Source: Gammaproteobacteria bacterium (GTDB taxonomy: Bacteria; Pseudomonadota; Gammaproteobacteria; Porifericomitales; Porifericomitaceae). Taken from it: a stretch of 64,000 bases of DNA. The DNA lies in the NCBI GenBank assembly GCA_014238615.1, contig JABAAT010000065.1, positions 1-64,000 of the forward strand, in the 5' to 3' direction. Below the pieces are notes generated by a model. The model was given only the letters and a program-made list of their open reading frames with translations. It searched no databases and had not been told where the DNA came from. Shown here piece after piece: positions 30,195-40,302 of the stretch (position 1 is the stretch's first letter; each line of letters starts with the position of its first letter). A program made the translations under genes and the position numbers.

Positions 30195-31095
30195 CATTGA
30201 GGGCAGCCCCCTTCGCCCCGGCACGCGTTTTCCGCAAAGCCCGTGGGCGGCTGACGCTGCCAACACCAGGTACCAGGCCGAGGAAACGGCAACCCACACC
30301 ACACTGCACGCGGCATGCGCCATCCCGGCCTGGAACCACGTTCCAGTGATCCTTAAAAATGCCTCTTACCCGGCGCTAAAACGCCAAGCACCCGCGCCCC
30401 GCCGCGCAAAAGCGCGGCAGGTGGGATGCTTGGACATCATATCCGATCCGGCTCGGCCCCTTACCAAGGGCCTTAAAACCCTGCCCGGACCCCGCGACCC
30501 CGGGCCAAATCCCTACTCCGGAACAGGCACCCGAAAAGACGCCCCTGAAGAGCGAACCCCACGGGCCTTCCAAGGCAAGGAGCGTTAATCCTAGCATAGC
30601 GTTCCGGCAAAGAGCAAGCGGGCCCGTAACCCGGGTCCAGCCGTCATCAGAAGTGTTGATGCTTTTTTACCACAAACCTGCCCCTGGTCCCGCCAGGGTA
30701 CAGGAGTGCCGCCGCGCCTCAACCTCGAGCGAACCCGCGGCCAGGGCGGCCGCGCGGGGCATCATGGGCGTCCTGCCGTCCGCGCCGGGCCGGCCATGGC
30801 GGAAAATCAACAACATTATTGATAACGGGCGCGCGCGCAGACCCACGCGTACCTGGGCGCCTCCGAGAAATTATATTGGGATCCGGGCGAGATTTGAAGA
30901 AACCCTGCAGGCGGCCGCAAGGCCCGGCGACGACGCCCCCCAGGGCCGGAGACGACCGCGAGACAGCGACGGAACAGACCGGGCAGGAAGACCGCGAAAG
31001 AAAACCGAAAAAGACCGGGGAAGACTCATCCGAAAGCGGTCGGCGGGACACGGTCGCCCGCGCCCACAAACCAAGCGGAAAACCAGCTAAAACCA
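30195..31095 (-). promoter_or_regulatory. long leader and promoter region of the ribosomal cluster
   Basis: About 900 bp without a credible gene. On the minus strand the best promoter is TTCAAA-N17-TATAAT (30898 to 30870), with a perfect -10; a second is TTGCTC-N18-TAGGAT with an extended -10 TG (30617 to 30588). These predict leaders of roughly 690 and 410 nt. Within the leader, 30384-30433 folds into a strong stem-loop: outer arms CCAAGCA/TGCTTGG and an inner GCCGCGC-AAAA-GCGCGGC hairpin. No tRNA, RNase P or tmRNA signature was seen. Confidence 0.45.
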
Positions 31096-31116
31096 GGGGG
31101 GGCCGTAACCCCCCCC
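31096..31116 (-). terminator. G/C hairpin downstream of the comEA-like gene
   Basis: Seven G (31096-31102) face eight C (31109-31116) across CCGTAA. Read on the minus strand this hairpin follows the comEA-like stop by 30 bp and is followed by TGGTTTT, so it is a plausible intrinsic terminator separating that gene from the str promoter region. Confidence 0.55.
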
Positions 31117-31145
31117 TTTCGAGGAAACGCAAGCCGCGCGGCGGG

Positions 31146-31406
31146 TTACTCCACGGTGACCTGGTCACGCAGCTTTTCAAGCATGACGGGGCCGATGCCC
31201 TTGATCTCCAGAAGTTCGTCCACCGACTTGAATTCGCCATTTTCGGTACGGTAGGCAATAATGGCCTCGGCCTTCTTGCTCCCGACGCCATGCAGTTCGC
31301 GCACCAGGGTTTCCTGATCCGCGGTGTTGATGTTGACAGGCTCGGCAGCCGTACAAAACAGCGGTGCCAGCGCCAGGTACAGTGTGAGAAGAAGCTTTTT
31401 GCCCAT
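31146..31406 (-). CDS. ComEA-like helix-hairpin-helix protein
   Basis: An 86-residue protein with a signal peptide (MGKKLLLTLYLALAPLFCTAA) and a helix-hairpin-helix pair: VNINTADQETLVRELHGVGSKKAEAII.YR..NG.FKSVDELLEIKGIGP. The family binds double-stranded DNA without sequence preference; ComEA pulls transforming DNA into the periplasm. A single short HhH unit with a signal peptide is the common gammaproteobacterial form. No other competence gene is adjacent. Confidence 0.9.
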   Translation of the reverse strand: MGKKLLLTLYLALAPLFCTAAEPVNINTADQETLVRELHGVGSKKAEAIIAYRTENGEFKSVDELLEIKGIGPVMLEKLRDQVTVE

Positions 31407-31711
31407 TGTGAAGAGCCTCCTTGCTGATAAAGACAAAATGAAAGGCCGGTCCCGGGGAACCCGAAACCGGTTCTCCTGAAGATCCTCCGCGGCTCGGGCC
31501 GCAGATCCTCCGCGGCTCGGGCCGCGCCGCCTGGAACACACGACACGCCCGAAAAAAAAGAACCCGGGAGGCCGGAAAGCAGCGCAACCCGGGTCTGAAC
31601 AGGAAGGAAGAACAGAAGTCCCGCCAGTTTCCCGGAACGAGGCGCGGCTGTAAAGCATGTAAAAGGCGCGAAGAAAAGCGGGCGCGGTGCGTTTTCCCCT
31701 GGCCGCGTGCA
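31407..31711 (-). other. gene-free interval with a 23-bp tandem duplication
   Basis: The 305 bp between aroE and the comEA-like gene hold no supported gene. A 23-bp unit beginning GATCCTCCGCGGCTCGGGCC is present at 31481-31503 and again at 31504-31526. Upstream of the comEA-like ATG the coding strand has AAGGAGGCTC, a good ribosome-binding site. Confidence 0.7.
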
Positions 31712-32650
31712 CTACATACCGGGGGCGGGCGTCTCCGGTTCAGACTGGGGCTCGACCCTCGGCGCCATCAACACGGCGGGTTGCGCGGCCAGGCGCCCGG
31801 TACGCAGCGCTTGAATGACCGGCCCGCCCGCGGGACGCGCTCCGCCGTGCCAGATGCAGAAAGCTTCAGCTGCCTGCTCCACCAACATGCCCAGGCCGTC
31901 ACTCAGTAAAGCAGCGCCCCGCGCCGCCCCCCAGTCAAGAAAAGCGGTGGGCCGGGCGGCGTAAGCCAGATCGTAGCAAGCACCGGACGCGGCCAGCACT
32001 CCCTCCGGCAGCGGCGGACACCGCCCCTGCAGGCTCAGCGAGGTGGCATTGAGGATCAGGTCAAAAGTCTGCCCGGGGAGTTCCGCGTAAGCCTGCACGC
32101 GCGGGCGGAGGCCGGGCGGCTCCGCGCCGCTGTATGACTCCGCCAGGGCCTGGGCGCGCCCCAGGCTACGGTTGACCAGCACCAATTCCCGTGGCCGCCG
32201 CTCCAACAAGCTCCCCAGCACGCCGCGCGCGCCGCCGCCGGCGCCGAGCAGCAGCACCCGCCGCCCCCGCAAGGCATAGTTCAGGTTGCCCTCCAGGTCG
32301 GCCACCAGGCCACGGCCATCGGTGTTATCGGCCCGCCAACTCCCATCCGCACCCAGGCTCAGCGTGTTCGCGGCCCCGGCCCGCAGGGCGAGCGGTGTGT
32401 GCGCGGCAGCCACCCGGCAGGCCTCCTCCTTAAAAGGCAAGGTAACGCTTAAACCACACCCGCCCAGTTCCTCGCGAAACCAGTCCAGCGCCGCCGGAAA
32501 GCCCTCGCGCGGCGCCAGAATGCGGTCGTAGCGCAGTCTCAAACCGCGTTGCGCCGCGAAAGCCTGGTGAATAGCCGGAGATTTGCTGTGCGCGATGGGA
32601 TGACCGATGACCGCGTAGCGGACCGGGGCGCTGTTTGGCACCGGTGGCAC
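31712..32650 (-). CDS. aroE: shikimate dehydrogenase
   Basis: AroE reduces 3-dehydroshikimate to shikimate with NADPH. Motifs are YAVIGHPIAHSKSPAIHQAF at the N-terminus, the substrate Lys in LSVTLPFKEEA, NTDG, and the nucleotide-binding GAGGGARGV followed by NRS. The final DLAY, then GLGMLVEQAAEAF are also typical. About 35 extra residues form a Pro/Glu-rich tail (312 total against about 275). It begins with GTG four bases after the preceding gene, so the pair is probably cotranscribed. Confidence 0.94.
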   Translation of the reverse strand: MPPVPNSAPVRYAVIGHPIAHSKSPAIHQAFAAQRGLRLRYDRILAPREGFPAALDWFREELGGCGLSVTLPFKEEACRVAAAHTPLALRAGAANTLSLGADGSWRADNTDGRGLVADLEGNLNYALRGRRVLLLGAGGGARGVLGSLLERRPRELVLVNRSLGRAQALAESYSGAEPPGLRPRVQAYAELPGQTFDLILNATSLSLQGRCPPLPEGVLAASGACYDLAYAARPTAFLDWGAARGAALLSDGLGMLVEQAAEAFCIWHGGARPAGGPVIQALRTGRLAAQPAVLMAPRVEPQSEPETPAPGM

Positions 32651-32654
32651 CGCC

Positions 32655-33725
32655 TCAGGACATTCTCTGCAGGCTCTTCAGGCCACCGTGCAGGCAATAA
32701 GCCTGCACCCCACGCTCATTCAACAGGAAGGTGCCCACCGCACTCAACCGCCCGGAATCACAATAGACAATGTATTTGCTCTTGCGATCCAGAAGGTCGG
32801 CCCTCAGGCGCAGCATGAACAGCGGGATATTGATGCTGCCGTCAACAGCGTTGTCCTTGTGCTCTTTCTCCTGCCGCACATCCACCCAAAACGCGTCACC
32901 CCGGTGCACCATCTTCCTGGCCCGGGCTTTGGGGATCCACCGCAGCAACGGCGGCTTGAGCATCTCGCCGAAGAACTTCTTGTGCAGGGACATCAGCACA
33001 CTGTTCGTGACGACACGCACGCTGGCGTTGCGTTTGTAGTTGGAAATCAGCGCCTCCTCGCCGAAAGAATCGCCCGTCTTGAGCTCCGCGATCTTAAATT
33101 GCGTCCTATCGCCGTCACGGTTACCGCGCAGCACCTCGCAGCGGCCCCGCTTGATCAAATAATAATAATCTCCCCTTTCGCCCTGCCGAATGATGTATTT
33201 GCCCGCCTTGACATGGAGCTCATTCATGTTTCCGAAAAGCACTTGCAGGGTGGTGGGAGGCAGCCGCCTGAAGGCCTTGGCTTGCAGCAAGCCGGCCAGC
33301 CAATCCCCGTGCTTCTCCCCCATGGAAACTCCCGCAGCCTGCTGGAGGCCGATATCAGTGACTTCCATGCCGGTACTCTGATCCAGGGTCAGTGCCACGT
33401 CCAAAAGGCCTTTGTCCAACTTGACCAGCCGGCATGTCGTATGGGCGACACAAGAGAAGCCTTCCGGATAACGAGCGGTGAGTTCCCACTCCGCCTCCTT
33501 GTCGTCGGCCTTAATTTGTTTTCTCGTCTTTCTTCCGTCCCATAACACCACTTCGCCGCTGAGCAGAAAGAAAACGGCCCCACTCTTAGCACCGGTCTCA
33601 AAGATAACCTTACCGGCCGAGGCATTCACCAGTTCAGCCTGGCGGACAAGATCGGAGAGGTGACTTCGACCCAGCTGCCGCAGCGGCATAAACTTCTGCA
33701 GCGTTGATTTACCAACCTTATCCAT
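32655..33725 (-). CDS. double cyclic-nucleotide-binding domain protein fused to rhodanese
   Basis: Three domains in order: a cNMP-binding-like domain (about residues 10-125), a second one (about 130-250) with the typical GEEALI segment (GDSFGEEALISNYKRNASV), and a C-terminal rhodanese domain with an active-site-like Cys in YIVYCDSGRLSA. The first cNMP unit is divergent. Such fusions are found in sulfur- and redox-active proteobacteria and may couple nucleotide or redox sensing to sulfur transfer; the ligand is unknown. I start at ATG 33725; a GTG at 33752 would add nine residues. Confidence 0.85.
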   Translation of the reverse strand: MDKVGKSTLQKFMPLRQLGRSHLSDLVRQAELVNASAGKVIFETGAKSGAVFFLLSGEVVLWDGRKTRKQIKADDKEAEWELTARYPEGFSCVAHTTCRLVKLDKGLLDVALTLDQSTGMEVTDIGLQQAAGVSMGEKHGDWLAGLLQAKAFRRLPPTTLQVLFGNMNELHVKAGKYIIRQGERGDYYYLIKRGRCEVLRGNRDGDRTQFKIAELKTGDSFGEEALISNYKRNASVRVVTNSVLMSLHKKFFGEMLKPPLLRWIPKARARKMVHRGDAFWVDVRQEKEHKDNAVDGSINIPLFMLRLRADLLDRKSKYIVYCDSGRLSAVGTFLLNERGVQAYCLHGGLKSLQRMS

Positions 33726-33956
33726 TCCAATGCTGTAGCGGCGGTGCGCCACAGAGCCGCTCTAACCAACGCCTCTCAACTGCCCCGCTTTAGAGTACTA
33801 AGCCAACCCTCCCCCCGGGAAAAAAGTCAATGAATCATAATCATGATGTATGAGGAAGAGCTATTCTCTACAAACCAACCCCTGATGTCTATGACCGAGG
33901 CACACGGGGGAAATCCAGGCCACCGGACAAAACCGGCTCCGCGCCCCCGGAAGATA

Positions 33957-35577
<1,621 letters not shown>

Positions 35578-35838
35578 TCAAATCCTCCAAGGCTCAAGGG
35601 GAAAACGGGAAAACAGCAAAGCCCCACCCCCACGCGGCTAAAGCGGCGCGGGCGCGAGCGCGGCGCGGGCGCGGACAAGTGCATCGGGATCCAGGGCAGC
35701 GGGGAGATTCCCCCACAAGATGTCTTTTAGATTCAGGTACCGTGCGCGGGCAAAAACCCTTCATCGACCCTCCCTCAAGAGTCCGGCGCACAGGAGATCG
35801 CCAGTGTAAAGCAAAAATCGGAAAGGTCAATGACCGCC

Positions 35839-35844
35839 TATAAT
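35839..35844 (+). promoter_or_regulatory. TATAAT box upstream of the UbiK-like gene
   Basis: A perfect -10 hexamer lies 31 bp before the start of the UbiK-like gene, but no recognisable -35 sits at 16-18 bp. The surrounding 297-bp gap between glnK and this gene shows no clear sigma-54 site for glnK. Confidence 0.35.
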
Positions 35845-35874
35845 ACCCGCCTGGGTCCGTGAGGCCCCCAGCGA

Positions 35875-36171
35875 ATGAGATCGAACATGCGTCCGGAAGC
35901 CAACATTCCAAAATTCGTCCAGGAATTTCTGGACACGCTCCCCAAAGACCTGGGCTACCTGCGCGCCGACCTGGAAAAGAACTGCCGCACCGCCCTATCC
36001 GCCCTCCTGGAACGCATGGACCTGGTCACCCGGGAGGAATTCGACATCCAACTGCGTCTCCAGCAACGCCTCCAGGAAACCGTGGGGGAACTGCGGCAGC
36101 GTATCTCCGCCCTGGAGGGTGAAAGGCCGGAAATTCCCGCCCCGGAAACCAAGCGGGAACCATCAAGCTAA
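35875..36171 (+). CDS. ubiK: UbiK/BMFP-domain accessory factor
   Basis: A 98-residue protein of the membrane-fusogenic BMFP family, whose E. coli member (YqiC/UbiK) supports ubiquinone synthesis with UbiJ. An amphipathic N-terminus (VQEFLDTLPKDLGYLRADLEKN) leads to the signature LLERMDLVTREEFDIQ and a C-terminal trimeric coiled coil (LQQRLQETVGELRQRISALE). It is alone on this strand. Confidence 0.85.
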   Translation: MRSNMRPEANIPKFVQEFLDTLPKDLGYLRADLEKNCRTALSALLERMDLVTREEFDIQLRLQQRLQETVGELRQRISALEGERPEIPAPETKREPSS

Positions 36172-36206
36172 ACTCCGGGCCCAGCTTCAGGCTCGAAGGC
36201 CTACCC

Positions 36207-37430
36207 CTAACCCGGGCTGAGTTCGTCATCGGTCGACTCGAGATCGGAAGACTCGGTCGACTCGGGATCGAAAGACCGGGCCGGCCTCTCCTCCACCTGC
36301 GCTTCCGACCACCGCCGGACGGCTTCGGTGACAACCTGCCGCCGGAGCTGCTCCAGTTCCCTGCCCAGGGCCGCTCCTTCCAACCCTTTACCCGCCAAGG
36401 CTTGCACCCCCACCTCCCGGTCCGCCGCCGCCGCCACGCGCCACCCTGCCAGGGCGCGCCGCACGGCGCTTTCCCGCTCCGCATCCACCAGGACGGCGCA
36501 GACCTCCAGCAAGTCTTCGAAACGCTCCGGCCGGCGCCTGGCGTCAACGGCCTGCAACAGGGTCAGGACCTCCTCCCCTCCGGGCAGAGCAGGCGCGAGA
36601 AATTTCCGGGCGTGGCGACAACCCAGAAGCGCCAGGTTCTGGACGTCGCGCGGCAGGGGATAATGCCGGGCAAGGGGTTCCAGCAGGTTGTGCTCCGTGT
36701 CTCCCAACGGAACCTCCGCGCCGGCGCACAGGGCGGTGAAGCGCTGTTCCAGGTTCAGCTCCCGCTCCGCCGCACGACGCAGGCAGCGCAGCCCGGACGG
36801 AGAGTTGATGGTCCTGGGAAACAGGTAGCCCAAGGCGCCACAGCTCTCCAACACTTCAAAGTAGCGCTCCGGATATTTTTCGCACAGGGCAAGGGCCGTC
36901 TCACGCCACACGCGCTCCCGCGCCAGGTCGTTCAACTCTCCGAGGCTGCTCAGCTGCTTCATCAAGGTCAAGGTCTCAGGGGCCACCTGGAAACCCAGGC
37001 GCGCGGCGAAACGCGCCACTCTTAACACCCGCAACGGGTCTTCCTTGAAGGCCGGGGACACATGCCGCAGCACCCCGGCGCGTAGATCCGAGACACCTCC
37101 GTATGGGTCGATCAATTCCCCGGTCTCACTCTCCGCCATGGCGTTGATGGTCAGGTCACGGCGGCGCAGATCTTCTTCCAGGGTCACGGAAGGCGCCGCC
37201 TGCACCCGGAAGCCCCGGTAACCATGGCCGCTCTTGCGTTCAGTGCGTGCCAGGGCGTATTCCTCGTGTGTGCGCGGATGCAGGAAGACCGGAAAGCCCC
37301 TGCCCACCGGGCGAAACCCCAGGCTTTCCATTTCCTCCGGAGAAGACCCGACTACCACCCAGTCACAATCGATCACCTTCAACCCGAGCAGGCGGTCGCG
37401 CACCACGCCCCCAACTTTGAAGCATTTCAT
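36207..37430 (-). CDS. cca: CCA tRNA nucleotidyltransferase
   Basis: Adds or repairs the 3' CCA of tRNAs. Begins KCFKVGGVVRDRLLGL, then the metal-binding DCDW in VIDCDWVVVG, the RRDLTINAMA motif, DPYGG..DL and KEDPLRVLRVARFAARLGF. The second half is the helical tail domain without a clear HD phosphohydrolase. About 407 residues, ending in an acidic tail with an eight-residue near-repeat (DPESTESS / DLESTDDE). Confidence 0.95.
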   Translation of the reverse strand: MKCFKVGGVVRDRLLGLKVIDCDWVVVGSSPEEMESLGFRPVGRGFPVFLHPRTHEEYALARTERKSGHGYRGFRVQAAPSVTLEEDLRRRDLTINAMAESETGELIDPYGGVSDLRAGVLRHVSPAFKEDPLRVLRVARFAARLGFQVAPETLTLMKQLSSLGELNDLARERVWRETALALCEKYPERYFEVLESCGALGYLFPRTINSPSGLRCLRRAAERELNLEQRFTALCAGAEVPLGDTEHNLLEPLARHYPLPRDVQNLALLGCRHARKFLAPALPGGEEVLTLLQAVDARRRPERFEDLLEVCAVLVDAERESAVRRALAGWRVAAAADREVGVQALAGKGLEGAALGRELEQLRRQVVTEAVRRWSEAQVEERPARSFDPESTESSDLESTDDELSPG

Positions 37431-37488
37431 GGGCGCCGCGGCGCACCGCGCGGAACACCACGCGGCGCACAATGCCCTGGACCCCCAC

Positions 37489-38415
37489 TCAAGGAGGAAA
37501 CTCTCCCAGGTAGGCAGGCGCCACCGCTTCCAGGGAGGTCGGCGTGATCTTCAGCTTCGGAAGCTGGTTGTTCTCCGTCACGCTGTCCAGCCGCGCGGAG
37601 TAATAATTGTCGGTGGAGAAAGGTTTGCCGGGCACAAAATCGAAGACGGCGGCCTGCAGGCGTGACAAGGGCGCACCCAGCGGCAGGATCCAGCGGGACA
37701 GACCGGACTGGGCCGCGACATAGCGTACCAGTTCCTGCAAGGTGTAAACCCTCGGTCCGCACAGTTCATAGATGCGGCCCGCGCCGTCCGCGGACCGCAA
37801 AGTGCGGGCCATGGCCTCGGCAACGTCTTCCACCCACACCGGGGCAAAACGCGCCGCCGCGCAGGCCAGCGGGAAAGGCAGGCCCGGCGGGGTCAAACTC
37901 AAAAGCTTTCGGAAGCGATTCAGGAAGCGATCCTCACGTCCAAAGATGACAGAGGGCCGGTAAACACTGACCTGCAAGCGGGGCTCCCCCAGCAACAGCC
38001 TCTCCGCCGCACCCTTGCTACGCAGGTAATGGCTGCGAGCCGCGGCGGCGCCGGCATTCAGGGCGCTCACGTATAACAGCCGAGACACCCCCGCGGCCAG
38101 GCAGGCCACCGCCAGCTTGCGGTTCAGCTCCACGTGCACGCGTTGAAACCCGGCACCGTCGCGACCCCGCTCGTTGAGGATGCCAACGAGGTTGATCGAC
38201 ACCTGGCAACCCTCCAGTCCTCGCCGCAAAGCGGCTTTATCATGCACATCGCATTGCACCAGGTCGACGCCGGGCAAGAGGATGAGTTTGTGGCGGTTTT
38301 TTTCCCGGTTGCGGGTAAGGATACGCAGGCGCAGATTTTCCCGCACCAAGCGGTTGCACAAGGTGCGACCCAGGAATCCGGTACCGCCCAGAACACAGAT
38401 GCGCTCAATCTTCAT
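37489..38415 (-). CDS. NDUFA9-like NAD(P)-binding SDR family protein
   Basis: An atypical short-chain dehydrogenase of the NmrA/NDUFA9 type. The Rossmann motif is near the start (ICVLGGTGFLGRTL), followed by LVQCDVHDKAALRRGLEGC, and VYRPSVIFG. The active-site region lacks a classic YxxxK (HYLRSKGAAE). In this group one member is an accessory subunit of complex I; bacterial ones are of uncertain role. It sits 58 bp upstream of cca on the same strand. Confidence 0.86.
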   Translation of the reverse strand: MKIERICVLGGTGFLGRTLCNRLVRENLRLRILTRNREKNRHKLILLPGVDLVQCDVHDKAALRRGLEGCQVSINLVGILNERGRDGAGFQRVHVELNRKLAVACLAAGVSRLLYVSALNAGAAAARSHYLRSKGAAERLLLGEPRLQVSVYRPSVIFGREDRFLNRFRKLLSLTPPGLPFPLACAAARFAPVWVEDVAEAMARTLRSADGAGRIYELCGPRVYTLQELVRYVAAQSGLSRWILPLGAPLSRLQAAVFDFVPGKPFSTDNYYSARLDSVTENNQLPKLKITPTSLEAVAPAYLGEFPP

Positions 38416-38703
38416 GCCGCGCCACACTCACTAATCCACGGAAAACGTCGAATGCACTTGCCTGCTCAAACACCCGCATCACACCCGCACCAGGAACCAT
38501 CGGGCGCCAATCGCTGTACACATCACGACCGTTAACGCTATTTTAGTCACCACGCCGGGAGGATTCCGGGGATGGTGAAAACCCGGGGAGATGGGTGCTT
38601 CGCTCCGTGGCGCCGGGAGGGGGATAAAAGGACACCCCGAACCTCGGCCCGGCGCCGCGGCCGGACCCCGGGGCAGGGAATGCCGGAAATGCGGCCGCGA
38701 CGA
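38416..38703. other. gene-free interval beside the cyclotransferase remnant
   Basis: 288 bp with no supported gene. It is GC-rich with several short G-rich runs. I tried to continue the cyclotransferase homology of the neighbouring remnant in all minus frames and found none. Confidence 0.5.
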
Positions 38704-38799
38704 TCACAGCGTGGCAACGCGGAGGTCGCGTTCCCCGCCCCCGCTGTAGAACTCCGGGAACACCAGGCTGCCGTAAACGAACAGGCCCTCAGGCATCAT
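38704..38799 (-). pseudogene. truncated gamma-glutamylcyclotransferase-like gene
   Basis: A 31-codon frame reads MMPEGLFVYGSLVFPE then 15 unrelated residues and a stop. LFVYGSL is the hallmark N-terminus of the gamma-glutamylcyclotransferase/AIG2 fold, which normally runs to 110-190 residues. The start overlaps the thrB stop by 11 bases, as for an intact operon partner, so a once complete gene seems to have been deleted after about 16 codons. Confidence 0.6.
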
Positions 38800-39772
38800 G
38801 GTACGCACCCGCCTCTTCCACCGGGGGTACCGGGGGCGCCGCGGCTCCCTCGGCGCGGCGCCGTTCGAGCAGCTTCCTGAAAATTTCAGGATCTTTGGTC
38901 TGGGTGAGAGCGCCGGGGCGCGGGAAATGCCGGTCGTACAGGCGGGAGAGCCAGAAACGCAGGGCCGAAGCGCGCAGGGCGACCGGCCAGGCGTCCCGCT
39001 CGGCCGCCTCCTGCGGGCGTTCAGCGCGGTAGGCCTGGAGCAGTGCCCGGGTGTGCCGGGGATCGTGCGGACACCAATCGTTCACGGTGACAGCCAGGTC
39101 ATAGACGTAACACCAGTGACAGGCATAGTAGAAATCGATGACGCCGCTCAACCGGGGGCGTTGCATATCGGGGCCTTCCAGGAAAAGCACGTTGTCGCGA
39201 AACAGATCGGAGTGGATGACGCCGCCGGGCAGGGCGCCGAGTTCATGGTGATCCTGGAAACGCAACTCATTCCACAGCAATTCGGTTTCGTCCGGGTCCA
39301 ATCTTGAAGCGAGGCGGCGCGCGGTGCGCCGCCACCAGGCGGGACCGCGGCTGGGCGGCCGGCGCCTGGGGAAATCGGTGCCCGCCAGGTGCAACAGTGC
39401 CAGGATGCGGCCCACGGCGCGGCAATGTTCGATGCCGGGTGTTGCGATACTGTGTCCGCCCAAGCGCTCTACCAGCGCCGCGGGACGACCGCACAACTCG
39501 TGCAGATGGCGGCCCCTGTGGTCCGGCACGGGCCGTGCGCAGGGCAGGCGCTTGTCGGCCAGGTGCGCGGTTAACTCCAGGAAGTAAGGCAATTCCTCCC
39601 GGTGCACGGTCTCAAACAGGGTCAGTACATACTTGCCACGGTCGGTACTGACAAAATAGTTGGTGTTCTCCACCCCCTCCTTGATGCCCTCGTGGGAAAG
39701 CAACTTCCCCACCCTGAAATCACGCAGGAAGGACTCCAGGTGGTCGCGCCTGACCTGGGTGTATACGGCCAC
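38789..39772 (-). CDS. thrB: homoserine kinase (choline-kinase-like fold)
   Basis: A 327-residue homoserine kinase of the APH/choline-kinase fold used by many proteobacteria, phosphorylating homoserine for threonine synthesis. It begins MAVYTQV....LESFL..F.VG.L....GI..G.ENTNYFV.T..G.YVLTLFE, with the catalytic HSDLFRDNVLF, and the metal-binding GVIDFYYAC. The C-terminal 35 residues are Pro/Ala-rich. Confidence 0.93.
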   Translation of the reverse strand: MAVYTQVRRDHLESFLRDFRVGKLLSHEGIKEGVENTNYFVSTDRGKYVLTLFETVHREELPYFLELTAHLADKRLPCARPVPDHRGRHLHELCGRPAALVERLGGHSIATPGIEHCRAVGRILALLHLAGTDFPRRRPPSRGPAWWRRTARRLASRLDPDETELLWNELRFQDHHELGALPGGVIHSDLFRDNVLFLEGPDMQRPRLSGVIDFYYACHWCYVYDLAVTVNDWCPHDPRHTRALLQAYRAERPQEAAERDAWPVALRASALRFWLSRLYDRHFPRPGALTQTKDPEIFRKLLERRRAEGAAAPPVPPVEEAGAYHDA

Positions 39773-39822
39773 GGATCTCAGGCGGCAACGCGGAGCGGCG
39801 TGGATCCCTGCTCACCCACCTC

Positions 39823-39846
39823 CGCCGACAATCCCGCCGACAATCC
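39823..39846. repeat. 12-bp tandem duplication between thrB and the DUF2782 gene
   Basis: CGCCGACAATCC occurs twice in succession, with CGCCG following as the start of a third copy. It lies just past the 3' end of the DUF2782 gene. Confidence 0.85.
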
Positions 39847-39875
39847 CGCCGGGCACCGTCCTTCCGTGGGAAAGA

Positions 39876-40217
39876 TCACCAACTGAACAGGATCCACTGG
39901 GGAACAATGGTGCCACCGAGAGAGTCATCCAGGCGAGATACCAGGTTGCCGTCTCCGTTCTCATCAACCAGGTAATAAGCCGGGCCGACGGCCGGCTTGA
40001 TTCTTACCATGAGGAGGCGACCACCGTACCGGTATTCCTCGATGCGCGCGCCGTCCCGCTGCCGGATCGTGACTTCCGGCTCCATGGGATCTCCGCTGAC
40101 CAGGGCCGGGGGGATCTCGGGCGGCGCCTCCTCCAGCTCCGCCCCCCGCGTCCAGGCCGCCGTGACGGCCCCCAGGAAACAGACGGGCGGCAACAAAGCG
40201 AGTTTAAAGAATCTCAA
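39876..40217 (-). CDS. DUF2782 family protein
   Basis: A secreted protein of about 113 residues with a signal peptide (RFFKLALLPPVCFLGAVTAAW) and the DUF2782 core EVTI.Q.DGA.IEEYR..G.L.M.RI.P..GP.YYLVD..GDG. Its function is unknown; in gammaproteobacteria it commonly sits between thrB and polA, exactly as here. The start is best read as TTG at 40217, five bases after GGAGG. Confidence 0.88.
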   Translation of the reverse strand: MRFFKLALLPPVCFLGAVTAAWTRGAELEEAPPEIPPALVSGDPMEPEVTIRQRDGARIEEYRYGGRLLMVRIKPAVGPAYYLVDENGDGNLVSRLDDSLGGTIVPQWILFSW

Positions 40218-40302
40218 GCTCACCTCCGGGTGTGCGCACCATGCAATGCATCGGGTTAAAGTAACAGCTTTCCAGCATGACTTCCCTGGCCACATTATAA
40301 GC

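Noticed and set aside
30376-31090. Open frames on both strands in the str leader region
   Set aside because: High GC content keeps frames open by chance; the translations are Arg/Pro- or Gly-rich without family resemblance.
33753-33956. tRNA-like stretch (GTTGGTTAGAGC on the minus strand)
   Set aside because: The D-arm resemblance is not accompanied by a T-arm (GTTCGA) or an acceptor stem at the right distance.
35578-35874. Sigma-54 promoter for glnK-amtB
   Set aside because: I searched for GG-N10-GC spacing on the minus strand and found no convincing match.
38572-38880. 102-codon plus-strand frame overlapping thrB
   Set aside because: It lies opposite the well-supported thrB end and the cyclotransferase remnant and has no family features.
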